Source of the DNA: Neocallimastix lanati (nom. inval.)
Taxonomy: Eukaryota > Neocallimastigomycota > Neocallimastigomycetes > Neocallimastigales > Neocallimastigaceae
Length of the DNA stretch: 62,000 bases
Assembly (NCBI GenBank): GCA_016946835.1
Contig: JACVTC010000005.1
Coordinates: 937,501 to 999,500 of the forward strand
Direction: 5' to 3'
In this document: positions 16,654-29,190 of the stretch, one piece after another
Layout: each line of letters starts with the position of its first letter
Numbering within the stretch: position 1 is the first letter of the stretch
The notes under the pieces: model-generated
Database searches by the model: none
Told to the model about the DNA's origin: nothing
Seen by the model: the letters and a program-made list of their open reading frames with translations, nothing else
Translations under genes and position numbers: made by a program

Positions 16654-17627
16654 TTAATGTTTAAATAAATATTAAATTATTAGTAATATATTACTAATAG
16701 TATAAATTATTAGTATTATTATTAAGCTTATGAATTTTTTTTTTTTTTTTTTTTTTTCATAAAGATATTGATTGTCTATTAATATTAATCGATATTACGA
16801 TATTAAGCACATAATACAAATTATTAATATTATATCATCTATATTAAATAACGCATATCATTGTATTATCTAGAATATAAACTTTATATATTTTTTTTTT
16901 ACCAATAATAATTCTTCAAGTTTCATTTTTTAATTTAAAATAATTTCATTTTTTACTGTTGAAATCATTACTATTATAAATTCATAAATTCATTAATTTA
17001 AAAATAATAACTATTGAGTACTACTTTAAAGAATTTAATATATAATAATTTTTTTTTAAGTTTTTTTTTTTTATTTTTTTTAAAAAAAAAATTTTTTTTT
17101 TTCGATTTCAAGTTTAAGTTATTATATATTATATATTTACTTGACCTATAAATGATTTTATTATTCTAATTTTTATTTTATTGTAAACACTTTATAGTAT
17201 ATTATAAGAAATATCTTATAAGTAGAATTCGAATCCATTGATATATTGGAATTCATGTAATAAAAATTATAATATTAATTATTGAAAAATATATTATATT
17301 ACTATGAAATATCTTTTCTAAATCTAATAAAAGTTGTAGTATTACATAATTTAAAATTATTTTTAAATTATAAATAGAATTTGATATAAAATTAATCTTA
17401 AAATAAATTATAAATAGAATTTGATATAAAATATACACTAAATGAACTTTTATAAAATTTATTTAATTAAATTTTTTATATTCAATTATTATTAATTATT
17501 ATTAATTAATTTAATAATTTAATATCAAAAAAATTAATTAAAAACATTTTAAATTTTATATATTTATATATATTTTTTATGTTTAAAAATAATATATAAA
17601 ATTTTAATAAAAATATATATTATAATA
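14640..17627. other. 3 kb AT-rich divergent intergenic region
   Basis: Lies between the start of the HECT ligase gene (minus) and the start of delta-tubulin (plus), so both promoters should be here. It contains homopolymers (A-run at about 15720-15751), an 18-bp minisatellite at 16425-16654, and otherwise nearly pure A/T. No coding potential was found. A 61-residue minus-strand ORF at 17253-17438 is Ile/Tyr/Phe/Asn-rich noise. Confidence 0.6.
16425..16654. repeat. 18-bp AT minisatellite
   Basis: Tandem copies of an 18-bp unit, ATTTATTATTTATTTTTT, with a few length variants, then a run of plain ATTT tetramers at the right end. About 8-10 units are readable. Composition is 100% A/T. Confidence 0.85.
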
Positions 17628-18900
17628 ATGATATTTATTCAAGTTGGTCAATGTGGAATTCAGTGTGGTCAAGAAATAATTCAAAAGATAAATAAAAAGT
17701 AGATTTCTTATTAATATAAAATATTATAATTTCATAACTTATATTAAGATTCAAATATTTATATTATCATTATATCATTAATATTTGCTTAAATTAAATA
17801 AAATTTATTATATATAATTATATATTAGTAATAAATCAGGTGATTTAATAAAAGAATTACTTATTGATACTGAATCAAAAGTATTAAATGAATGTAAATA
17901 TAAAAATGGAATAATAAAAGGAAAACATAAAAAATTTTTTCAAATAGGAAAAGATGGTTCTGGAAATAATTGGTCATTTGGTTATAGTAAAGTAGACAGT
18001 GAATTAATAAATTCAATAATGGATAATTTCAGTCAATTAATAGAATCAATAGATTTACATAAAGGATTAAATGTAATTTTATTTTACTATATTTTATTTA
18101 TTTTATATAAATTATGAATTTTAAGTCGCTTTATTTAATACTTTTATTAATAATAATAATAATATAATAATAATATTATTATTATTATTGTTATTATTAT
18201 TATTATTATTTAAGTAATTAAATTAATTTATTAATAATGTTTAAAAAAAAATAAATTATATAATAATTATTATTATTATTTTATTAAATTCATTTATTTA
18301 TAATGTTTTAAAAAAATATACAAAATATGTAACAGTTTGTTCATAGTATTGCAGGAGGAACGGGTTCAGGATTATTTTCAAGAGTTATTGAAGAAATAAG
18401 AGATAGATATCCTAAAACTTGTATTAGTACATATTCGTATGTTATTATTATTTATTCATAATTATTTCATTAAATATTATACAATTAGTGTAGTTCAATT
18501 CCAAAAAATATTTTGAAAAATAGCTGTTATTATTTAATCTTTCTAAATCTAAAAACTTATCTTTTAAATTTAAAATTAAAAAGAATATTTCCTTTTGAAT
18601 CTGGTGAAAATTCATTACAATATTATAATTCAATATTTTCTTTATCATGGGTTCAAAAATTTGCAGACATTATATATTGTTTTTCCAATAAAGAAATATT
18701 AGATATATTTACTAATATTAAAAGTTCTAAGAATTATTCTTTAAATGATATAAATTCATTTATATCAGATTGTGCTTCAAGTTTATACCCATTCGGAAAT
18801 AAAAAGTTAATATCAAACTTATATAATTGTATTATTCAATCATATATACACATTATATATATTTATTTTATATAATTCTAATGTTAATTATATGTATGTA

Positions 18901-18931
<31 letters not shown>

Positions 18932-19681
18932 ATTTTTTATTATTATTTTTTTTATATTATTTTAGTGAATATATAAATACATGGGATATAATATATGATA
19001 TATGTCCTATTCCATCAATGAAATTGTTAAAAGTTTTTTCGGAATCTACTCTAGAAAATTTAGTAAAAATTTTACCCAGTAACTATAATAATGATAAGTA
19101 ATATTAAATTAGCTTTTATTTGCAATAATATTTAAATTATATATGAAAAAGAAAAATAAATATATATATATTATATCTAATTATTAATTACATAATATAT
19201 TTATATAATGAATTTAAAAAAATAAAAATAAATAAAATAAAAAAAAATAAAAATAAAAAAAAATAAAAAATCAAGATTAATTTCAGGTAGACTTAATTTA
19301 TTAAGTGAAAATGATACAGATAAAAGAATATTAAATAAACTCTACAAAAGAATTGGTGCATTATCACATACAGAAGCATTAACCATAAGATTTTTAAAAT
19401 CTGAAATTTCAAATAATATTTTTAATAAAAAAGAAAATTGTAATCCACTTTATTTATTTAATTTTAATTCAAAATCTAGAGCTTCTATATTAAAAAATTC
19501 AACAGATATTCTTCCAACATTATCTTATTTATTAAATCAATCAGAGTATATGTATAAAAATAAAGCGTTTTGGAGCTATTTCAAAAATTATAATGAAAAT
19601 ATTGATGAATTATTTATTGAATCTTACAATACCCTGTACAATTGTAAAAATGATTATCATGAATGGTATGATAATTATTAA
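17628..19681 (+). CDS. Delta-tubulin
   Basis: Member of the tubulin GTPase superfamily; delta-tubulin is needed for triplet microtubules in centrioles and basal bodies. Six exons: 17628-17698, 17829-18072, 18336-18436, 18494-18805, 18966-19097, 19291-19681, giving 416 residues (human TUBD1 453). The start [17 protein letters not shown] is the tubulin nucleotide-binding N-terminus; the T4 loop AGGTGSG is at residues 111-117. Delta rather than alpha, beta or gamma identity rests on [13 protein letters not shown] (TUBD1 has QGSGNNWAYGYS) and on [20 protein letters not shown], which follows TUBD1 spacing. Residues around 140-170, an Ile/Leu/Lys-rich insert after ISTYS, have no counterpart and may be a missed intron. 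The donor GTTAAT at 18806 is non-optimal but the only one that keeps phase. Divergent but apparently intact. Confidence 0.85.
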
Positions 19682-20231
19682 TATATTATTTATTTATTAA
19701 TTAAATAAAGTATTGAAATAAAGTTACAATTTAAAAAGTAAATATCATTCATACCTATATAGTAATTTTTAATTATTTTTCATCTATTTAAATAAATAGG
19801 TAACTATATTAAATAAAAATTTTAAATATACATAAAAAATGAAATTATTAATAAAAAGTAATAAAATATAATATAAAAAAAAAATAGAAATAGAAATAAA
19901 TAAAAACTTTAAATTCTTTTAATATTTAATATAAAAATTAATTTATTTATTTAATATATTATTTTACTTAATTATTATTTCTGTATTAATATAAATTTTT
20001 TTTTTTTTTAAATTTAATAAATTTAATTTTAATATTATTTGAAAAAAAAAATATTCGTTGTCCCAAAAACAATAAACCCAAAAATAAAGAAATATGAAAA
20101 AGTAAATTATAAATATAAATAAAATATTGCATATTTATAAATATTTATAAATATTTTGAAAAGCGGAAAAAAAAAAAAAAAAACATAACATATTAAAATT
20201 GAATAAAATATATTAAATATATTATTTTATT
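19682..20231. other. AT-rich convergent intergenic region
   Basis: Tail-to-tail spacer between delta-tubulin (plus) and the next gene (minus); it should hold both 3' ends. A/T runs only, including poly-A near 20168-20183. Nothing else was seen. Confidence 0.6.
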
Positions 20232-20458
20232 TCATTTTAATTCATTTTTTGTATAATTTAATAAAAATTGTAAAAATACTCTTAATTCACATTCTAATTC
20301 ATAGGAATCCATTTTAATGTTTAAATTAAAATAATTTTCCAAATTTTCAATGCAATTTAACATTTTTTCTTTAATGGAATGTTCACTATACATAATAAAT
20401 AAATAAATAAATATATTAATTAGTTTTAACATTTTAACTTATTCTTATATATATAAAT

Positions 20459-20493
<35 letters not shown>

Positions 20494-21387
20494 CATATTA
20501 TTTTATTATCAGTTAATGCATATCTTAAAATCATTAATTTGGTTGGAATATCATAAGATAAGTATGATTCATGAAATGCAACTTCTAATGCTTTTTCTAT
20601 TAAAAGTTCACATGCACAAATTAACTGTAAACTTAAGAAAGGTGACGAATGAGTATTTTTAAAATTTGATGCTACAATTGAAATACTTTTGTTTTTTTTT
20701 ATTTTAAATGAATTAATTTGTATTTTATGGCATGGAATTAAATTATCTTTTTTAGCAATGTTTATTACTTTTCTTTTCGAAAGTTGAAGTGACTTCTTTG
20801 AATTATTATTGGATATATCATTTTTCTTATTTTTGTTATCTGATATAGAATTTTCTTTTAAAGGAATTTTTGAAGTTATCATTGGAATGATTGATTCAGT
20901 TTTCTATATATATATATATATATTAAAAACAAAATGAATAATTAATATATTTTATTATTATTATTACTACTATTAATTTAAATTCTTTACATTATTTTAT
21001 GTATATTACAATATATATATAATTATTATTTACCCCTATACTATCTTTAATTTTCATTTTCTCTAATATTCCTGAATGAAATTTACGTAAATGCTTTTGA
21101 AAAGCAATGTGCGATAAACTTCTTCCATTTTCATTGCTACAATGAACACAATTATATCTTAATGAAGAAATACAATGATTTCCATTTTCATTTAACGTTG
21201 AGCACTTATGTTTATCATTATCAAGTTGGTCACCATGAATTGGACAAAAACACTTAATATAGTTATGTGCTGGTAAATTCTTTATTAAATTATAATTTGG
21301 TTTAATATTTTTATAGGTTATTATTTTATCTATTAATGGATTACAATTTGAATAAGTATTATTAATGGAAAGAGTCGAATGAGTCAT
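20232..21387 (-). CDS. Unrecognised protein with Cys/His-rich N-terminal half
   Basis: Three exons: 21034-21387, 20494-20903, 20232-20385, giving 305 residues with phases that close on a TGA stop. I do not recognise the family. Residues about 45-105 hold a cluster of possible metal ligands: CFCPIHGD, HKCSTLNENGNHC, YNCVHC, then HIAFQKHLRKFH, whose last part looks like the helix of a C2H2-like finger. A Lys/Ser/Asn-rich linker follows (KESIISDN-like region to about residue 175), then a predicted helical region with LQLICACELLIEKALEVAFH and a C-terminal helix ELECELRVFLQFLLN. A nuclear zinc-binding role is possible but is inference only. The second intron contains a pure A run of about 28 bases directly after its donor. 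Confidence 0.7.
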
Positions 21388-22599
21388 TTTTTATTTTTAT
21401 TCTAATTTTAATTTTTACTTTTATTTTTATTTTTCTTATAAGTTTTAAAAATTAATAATTTGATAAAATAAATGTTTGTTTATTAATTTAATTAAAAAGA
21501 TTAAAATATTTAAATTTTTGAAAAAAAAAAAATAAAAAGTATTGAAAAATACTACTAGAAATATTAATTGTTAACTAAAAATAATTAAAATTTGCTATAA
21601 AAACATTTGTTTTTAAATATTAGTATTGAATAATACTACTTATTTATTTATTACTTAAATTTTAGTGTTCGATAAATATAATATATATATTTTATAATAT
21701 CTATTATTATAAGATATATTTATATATTATATTATGATGAAATGATGAAATATTTAAAATAATTTATAAATAAAAAATGTTCTTTTCTTATTCAGATAAT
21801 AAAAATTTATCTTATATTGGTTTTAAATTGTTTAGTAAAAAAAAAAAATTAAAAATGGTAAAATATTATTTTTTTATAAAATAACAAAAAAATTTTTTTT
21901 TTACTAATTTTCATTGTCCAAAATCTATTATTTTAATCTTAATTAACTTATATTAAATATTAAATAAATTAACTGATTAATAAACAAATAATAAAATAAG
22001 TGAATAAATTTAAATAAATAAATATTTAATTATTAAATAAATAAATTGATAATAAAATTTTATGATTTTATTATTATATACTATATATACTTTTCTTTCT
22101 TTTTTTTTTTTTTATTTAAATAATATTTTTCATTTCATTTTATTTTTATAAAAAAAGGTTGTTCATTAAATTTTATTATTATAAAAATAGATAAATTTTA
22201 TTATGTATTGCTTTAATAATAAATATCTACATGATAAATGAATCTATTTTGCTTTTATATGTTAAATAAATAATTATATATTATTTTATTTTTATGTAAT
22301 AATATTTTTAATATGGTAAGCTCTTATTATATATATTAATAAAAAAATTTTTAAAATATAAAAAAAAAAGGATGTGGATGATTTTTTGATTATGAAAAAA
22401 AAATAAAAAAAATTATGTAATGCTAACTAATAATTGAAATAAAAAAATGTATTATTAATGTATTGAATATTAAATGATTAATTGATTATATGAAAAATAA
22501 TAATAATAATAATAATAAAAGTTGCTTTGAAAATAATATGTGAAATTTTATTATGAAATTTTAAATCTATAATAATATTTTCTTATTTAAATATATTGT

Positions 22600-22630
<31 letters not shown>

Positions 22631-22662
22631 GAGTTATTAAAAATGATTATTTATTTTTTTTT
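21388..22662. other. AT-rich intergenic region
   Basis: Contains the presumed promoter of the Cys/His-rich gene and the 3' flank of the small cysteine-rich gene. It is A/T runs with a poly-T of about 27 bases near 22603-22630. No ORF, RNA gene or structured repeat was found. Confidence 0.6.
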
Positions 22663-23261
22663 TTAAAGACTTGTTTGGTTTTGGTTTTGGTTAATTTCAG
22701 GTCCACAATCAGTACAGCAGCAACACTTCATACATCCTAAGCAACATGCAAATAAAGAAGTACTATAGATTTTTTATTAAATATTATTAAATATTTTAAT
22801 ATATATTAATATTTAAAATATTTCATTAATATTAATCAATAATTATAATAATAATAATAATAATTTATTATTATGATAATGATAATGTAATTTTTTTTTT
22901 TCTTTTAAATAAAAAAAATATTTATAATAAATATATTTTTTATTTAAAATCTTTATATAGATTTAACTACTTACCAAAGTGAAATACCACAACAAAGGGT
23001 ACATAATGATGAAGTCGCATCTCTATCACCTTCAACTTCAACACCATCAACTCCTTTGGTATTATTAGTATATTTATACTGTGTTCTGTCTGGATTGGCA
23101 GGCGTTTGATAAGGTCCTGTAGCTTGTTGTTCTTCATAGGGTGTGACCATTTCTGTTTCTGGATAAGCTGCTCTAGTTTGTACATGAGCACTATCTGGAG
23201 CATTGATTAATTGTTCTTCTTCGGAAGAAGAAATTGGATAAATTTTTTCATCACTTGCCAT
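22663..23261 (-). CDS. Small protein with a 12-cysteine C-terminal module
   Basis: Two exons, 22975-23261 and 22663-22762, encode 128 residues. The first about 85 residues are polar and Pro/Thr/Tyr-bearing (MASDEKIYPISSSEEEQ; QATGPYQTPANPDRTQY), with no signal peptide. The end switches to a dense cysteine block: CTLCCGISLC, TSLFACCLGC, MKCCCCTDC, i.e. 12 Cys in about 29 residues mixed with hydrophobic residues, then a polar Asn/Gln tail. The splice junction itself makes one of the cysteines (TG|T). The layout recalls CYSTM-type and other small proteins that attach to membranes through hydrophobic, often S-acylated, C-terminal Cys clusters; that link is inference. Codon use is GC-richer than the surroundings, supporting a real and probably well expressed gene. 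No specific family name is assigned. Confidence 0.78.
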
Positions 23262-24634
23262 TTTGATTAATTATTATTATTTTATTATATATTTAATTTA
23301 AATAATTGAAGACTTATTAATTATGAAAATTACAGTGTTTTAGTTTAATTTTATCTTGTAATTGAAATACTTTGATAGATTTTAATATATTTTAATTAAA
23401 ATGAATTATTTTCATAAAATTGAAAAGATTTATTAAAAATAAATTGAATGATATAAAAATGAATATTAAAGTTAAATATTAAAATTGTTCTAGTTTTCAG
23501 ATTATAGCGAGTAAGGTAATATTAAATAAATAATTTAAGATATTTTATTAATAATAATATAATATAGAAAGAAAGAAAGAAAAAAAAAAAAAAATCTCAA
23601 TAAAAATAATATATATATATAATTTTTTTTTAAAAAAAAAAAAGAAATAAAAAAACCTTTATTTTATTTTGCCAATAAAAAAAAGTTAATTTTTAATATT
23701 TAAAAATTTCCTTTTTTTTTTTTTTTTTTATATATATATATATAATATAAATTTCCCTTTTTTTTTTTTTTATAGAGTTTTTTTGATAAAATATCTTATA
23801 TTAACCTTTCATGTTATTATGGTTTTATGATTTTAATAAATCTTTAATTATATATATCTATAATATAAATTAACAAAATATTAGAAATATATATATATAT
23901 GTTTAATATCTAATATTATTAAATAAATACGAGGATTGAAAAGCTTATTAATTATAGAAATATAATAAAATTGAAAATATTCCGGAATTATGTGAATTTA
24001 GACGGAATATTTAAAAATTTTATAATTTATAATTTTTACTTTTTTTCTATAGATAAATTTTAAAATTTAAAAAAAAAAAAATAAATAAGATCAATATATA
24101 TTAATATTCAGTTTTATATTTCTATTTATGTAGAAATTTTAAAGTTAAGTTTAGTAATTAAAAAAAGTTTTTATGATATAATCTAATATTATTGAACATC
24201 AATAAATGAAAAGATAAAATAGAAATGAATTTAAAAATTTCCTAATTTTTATAATAATAAAAAAATAAAAAAAAAAAAAAAAAAAAAAAGTTATGGAAAT
24301 AAAACACTATAAAATACTATTAAATAATTAATTAATATATATGAATTTTCATTATAAAATATATATATTTATCTAATTTTACTTTAAATTTATTCAATGA
24401 ATTTTTATTATTATAATATTTAAAATGCTATTAATAATATAGATATTAGTTGAAAAATAAGATATAGAATATAAAATAATTGTGATTTAATTAGTTTATA
24501 ATATATTTCATTTTTATAACTAATACTAATATTATTTTCTTTATTATCAAATATTATCTTGTCATAAATATAATTTTTACTATTTTATTTAGCTACTAAT
24601 TAATAAAGAAAGAAATCAATAAAAAATTATTATT

Positions 24635-24870
24635 ATTTTATTTTTATTTTTATTTTTATTTTTATTTTTATTTTTATTTTAATTTTTATTTTTATTTTTA
24701 TTTTTATTTTTATTTTTATTTTTATTTTTATTTTTATTTTTATTTTTATTTTTATTTTTATTTTTTTTTTTTATATTTTTATTTTTATTTTTATTTTTAT
24801 ATTTATTTTTATATTTATTTATTTATTTATTTTTATTTTTATATTAATTTATTTATTTATTTATTTATTT
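24635..24870. repeat. (TTTTTA)n hexanucleotide tract
   Basis: About 30 near-perfect copies of TTTTTA, degrading at the right into TTTATA and ATTT variants. Entirely A/T. Confidence 0.85.
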
Positions 24871-25701
24871 TATTCTTTACTCTGATATTGTTAATTATAT
24901 CATTACTTGTAATTTAATTTTTTTGTTTTGTTTAAAAATTAATATTTTATACATCAATATTAAAAAAAATTTTTTTTGTGAAGTTTTCTTTAGAACAACA
25001 GACTTTAATAAAAGAATATTCATATTTTAGTACACAATACATGACTTTGAATCTTCTATACAAATTCCTTAAATTACCTTTTTTTATAACTTCTATATTT
25101 AATTGAATATAATAATAATTATTATTTTTAATTAATGAAAAAAGAGCCAAAAATACACACAATTATTCCTAATAATTATTTTTATAGTATTTATTATATA
25201 ACATTATTTGTCATTTTATAATTAACTCTAGTATAAATAAATAAGAGATTAAAATCTATACTTTTAATTTTATGATATTCAAAGTTGAATTTTTTTTTAA
25301 AAAATAAAAAATAAATAAATATTTAATATTTATAAAGTTCGAATATATAAAGTATTATTATTTAAATATATATCAATTAGTTCATAAATGCAGCCTTTAT
25401 TATTATTATTTTTTATTTTTTTTTTTATAGCCACAATTATTGCAAACTTTAATTTTTATTTATTTATTCTTTTATTAAATATATGAATATATGAATAATT
25501 TTAATTTTAATAAAAAATATAGAAAAAAAAAAAAAAAAAAAAAAAAAGCACAGAATTAATAGAATTAATAAATATTATTTGTCCAATTTGAACATAATAA
25601 TATTTGAAATAGTAATGTGAAAAAAAAAAAAGTAATAATCAAAAATAAGTGTATATAAATAAATTCAGAAAAAAAGTTCATCTGTAACGAATCTCACCTC
25701 C

Positions 25702-25845
25702 TTATGGATTAGTGTTTGAATTGACTATCTGAAAGAAATTATGGTCTTCTCTTTCAGAGGCATTGGCCCTGCTAGCCTGTCTTACTGCATTTTCAGCGTT
25801 GAAACTCCTAGTTAGTTTGAACTTAAATTTTCGGAAGAGTAACAT
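25702..25845 (-). CDS. Possible 47-residue protein in a GC-richer island
   Basis: A single-exon ORF opens with ATG at 25845 and ends with TAA at 25702-25704. The product begins MLLFRKFKFKLTRSFN and continues through AENAVRQASRANAS, EREDHNFFQIV to NSNTNP. Base composition here is about 40% GC, clearly above both the flanks and the other genes in the window, and codons such as AGC, GCC, GTC, CAG and AGG appear. The N-terminus is basic and amphipathic, which would fit a mitochondrial presequence, but the whole protein is too short to judge. I do not recognise it. Alternatives are a relic of a mobile element or transferred DNA, or a non-coding RNA. Confidence 0.4.
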   Translation of the reverse strand: MLLFRKFKFKLTRSFNAENAVRQASRANASEREDHNFFQIVNSNTNP

Positions 25846-25904
25846 GATTATTATAAAATGATGAATGAAAATTAAATTATTTATAATAATGAATAATAAA
25901 TAAT

Positions 25905-25912
25905 AAATAACG

Positions 25913-25946
<34 letters not shown>

Positions 25947-26039
25947 TTTTATTTTTATTTTTATTTTTATTTTTATTTTTATTTTTTATTTTTATGTTTA
26001 TTTTTATGTTTATTTTTTTTATGTTTATTTTTTTTTTAT
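25905..26039. repeat. AAAT/TTTTTA simple repeats
   Basis: A short AATA tetramer run followed by TTTTTA units, some with an inserted TG (TTTTTATGTTTA). Low-complexity DNA next to the GC-richer island. Confidence 0.75.
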
Positions 26040-26367
26040 CAATATTTTATTAAGATTATATATATTAATTTTAAAATTCAAAATATTTCTATTTTATAAA
26101 ATAAGTCAACAATTAAAATAATAAATAAAACAATAATTATATTTACAGATTAAAATTTCATAGTTAATAATATAAATATAAAAATAAATAATATAGGAAT
26201 GTTTTTAAAATTAATTAATGAATTAAAAAAATGAATAATTTTAGGTATAAATCAAATTTATAAAAAAAAAATATATTATTTTATATATAATATTTATATT
26301 GATATAAATATAAATATATAAATATATAACTATATATTAGAATATATATATGTAAATAATTAAATTC

Positions 26368-29139
26368 TTAAAAAGTATTTTCGATAGAATTTTGAAAATA
26401 ATTCTTCCAACCAACACCTGGCCATTCGGTATCGGTCTTCACGTTGTTGTTTTGATTATTTGTTCCTTCAAAACTATTAATTAAAAAGTGATGACTTTTT
26501 CTTTTAATTAAATTACTTTTCATTAAATCGTAACTATCATTAATAACAGATTGTGAATTAGAGTTCATAGTACTATCTTTATTTATTATTACATGATTTA
26601 TTTTATTATGACGAGGTTGAAAAGTATTTAATACTTTCTGACATTCAAATTGAATATTTGGTTGGAGATTTCTTTTTCTTAATTTATGATATGTTTTACC
26701 ATTATCATTATTCTCTTTTTCAGTATATTTTAACATGTATACAGAAGGTTCAATATAATTAATATTGTCTATTACTGATAACTTACTTTGACGGGACTTT
26801 ATTCGAATTCGATTATTTATATTTAATGAAGATTTATGTTGATTAATAAATGAAGATTTATGCAGACCATTAAATTGAGAAGGTATTTTCTTTGGGTTTG
26901 AAAGTGAATCAATTATTGAATTATAATCATTAGTTTTTTCGTCAGTTTTATCTTTACTTTTCTTTTCACTTTGTGAAAATAATGTCAACAGAGAAACTTG
27001 TCTTTTTTGTTTTTGTTTTGATTTAGAAAGGGTATCAACTAATGATTTCTTAGGTTTATCGTTTGACTCAAATTTTAAAAGAACATTATTTAGGGAACTT
27101 TGTTCATCCTGATGACTAAGCCCTATTCCAGTTTTTTCAATTTTCTGCTTTTTGCTTATTAAAAAAGGATTTTTCAATGAACTTATATTTTCAATGTCAT
27201 CTTCATTTATTCTTTTTTTGTTTTTTTCGATATTGTAATACAATGGACTATAAGTAAGTTTGATTTTATTATTTTCATTTTCACTCATTCTTGATGATGA
27301 AGCTGGTGAAGATGAAGAAGACGCTGACGATGATGGTAATTCTTTAAAATAAAAATCCAATTTATTTTTCTTTGGTTTATGTCTTCTTCGACTATGCGAT
27401 AAAGATTTAATTTCACGTCTTTTGGTATCATTATCTATATAATCAAACTTAATGTCCTCTATTTCATTATCAATATTTATGCATGAACAGGTACTACTAT
27501 TATCTTTCTTTTTATCTTCATTGAACAATTTTTTCAATTCTTCTTCATCCCTTGATTTTTTTTTATTTATAACTTCATTAATTGATGCTTGTTTAAAATA
27601 TTTTTTATTACCAAATGGAAATACATCATTATTATCTTCATAATTCTCTAAATTTATATTATTTGAAGATGCTGGTTCATTTACTTCATTATCAAATAAT
27701 CGTACTAAAGCCATTTCTGCTTTCGCTTTACTACTTTTACTATTTTTACTATCAAAATTATTTTTTGGTTCATTACTCAGTATTTTTTTATTTTCTTTAT
27801 CATAATCTTCAAATATATTAAAAATATCATTATTAGGACTATCTTCATTATCATTAATAATTAGATCTATAGAATCTTCATTATTTTTGATATTTGAGGT
27901 TGAGTATAGGTCTTTAACGCATATTTTATCATTATTATTACAATCTTGATTTGGTGACATAATAAATTCCTCGTCACTATCTATATTAGAAGAATTTTTT
28001 ATATCATTTGAAAACAAATTATATAAATCTTTTAGTTCATCATTGGTGTTTTCTGATGATAATAATTCATTATCATTATCTTTATTAATATTTTCATTAT
28101 CTTCATTTTTATTATGAGCACAATATTCATTATTGATTTGTTCATTATTTAATTCTTCTTTTATTGAATTTTCATTATCCATAGGTATTTTATTTTTTAA
28201 TTTATTTTTTATATTTTTATTTGAAATTTTCTCAATATTTAAAGAATTTTTAAACGGTTCATTTGACGTACTACCTATGTCATTTGAAAATAAATTTAAA
28301 GGATCCTTATTTTTATTGATACAATTATCTAAATTATTTTTATTGTGAGTAATTGATGATGCAGAACTATTAATTCCTAAAAGATCTTCATTAATTGTAA
28401 AATCATCATCTATTATTGAATTCTTTTTATTTTCAAAATTTTCATATTTATTTGAAGAATTATGAATCAACATATCAACTGAATCATTTAATTCATCTGA
28501 GAATAAATTTAAAGGATCTTTTGTACATTTATTATTTGTTAATAATTTATCATCATTTTCAGTCATATTATCTTGTATTGATTTATAATTATTATTCATT
28601 ATTATATTATTTTTACCTTTTTCATTGATAATTTTCTTTGTTAATTTCTTTTCTTTTAATGATGTATTACTAAATAAATCTTCCATACATGTTTCTATTG
28701 ATGGTAATACGGGAGATGAAGACAAAATTTCCAAATCATTATCGTCTAATATTTCATCATTATTATATGTGGTTTTACTTAGTTTTTCATCAACTTCATT
28801 TTCATCACTTTCATAACTACTTTCTAATATTACATTTTTTCTCTTTTTCTTTTTTTTTGATTGTCTTTCATCATTTGATGAAGTTTTACTATAAATATCA
28901 CTATCATTATCTTTGATTATATTATTGTTTATATTTTCACTACTATATTCCTGTACACTTCCATCATTAATTTTTATTTCTTCATCCTCAATTTCATTTT
29001 CAAATTCTTGATTATTTTCACTTTCTATTTCTTCTTCCTCATCAAACTCATCATCTGAAACACAAAAATCATCATGTGCATATCTATTTCCCTTTGTTCT
29101 TAAACCTCTATTAATATTTATAAAATTGTTAAAAAAATA

Positions 29140-29190
<51 letters not shown>

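Larger units (their letters stand above)
23262..26367. other. 3.1 kb AT-rich intergenic region
   Basis: Mostly A/T. It contains a hexanucleotide (TTTTTA)n tract at about 24635-24870, a GC-richer island with a 47-codon ORF at 25702-25845 (listed separately) and a second pyrimidine-strand AT repeat at about 25905-26039. A 71-residue minus ORF at 24947-25162 was not accepted as a gene because it lacks recognisable protein character. Confidence 0.55.

Noticed and set aside
17221-17245. TTCGAATCC resembling a tRNA B box
   Set aside because: No A box, acceptor stem or anticodon arm could be fitted around it.
24947-25162. 71-residue minus-strand ORF with several Cys
   Set aside because: No recognisable domain, no splice context and base composition equal to the spacer; kept as noise.
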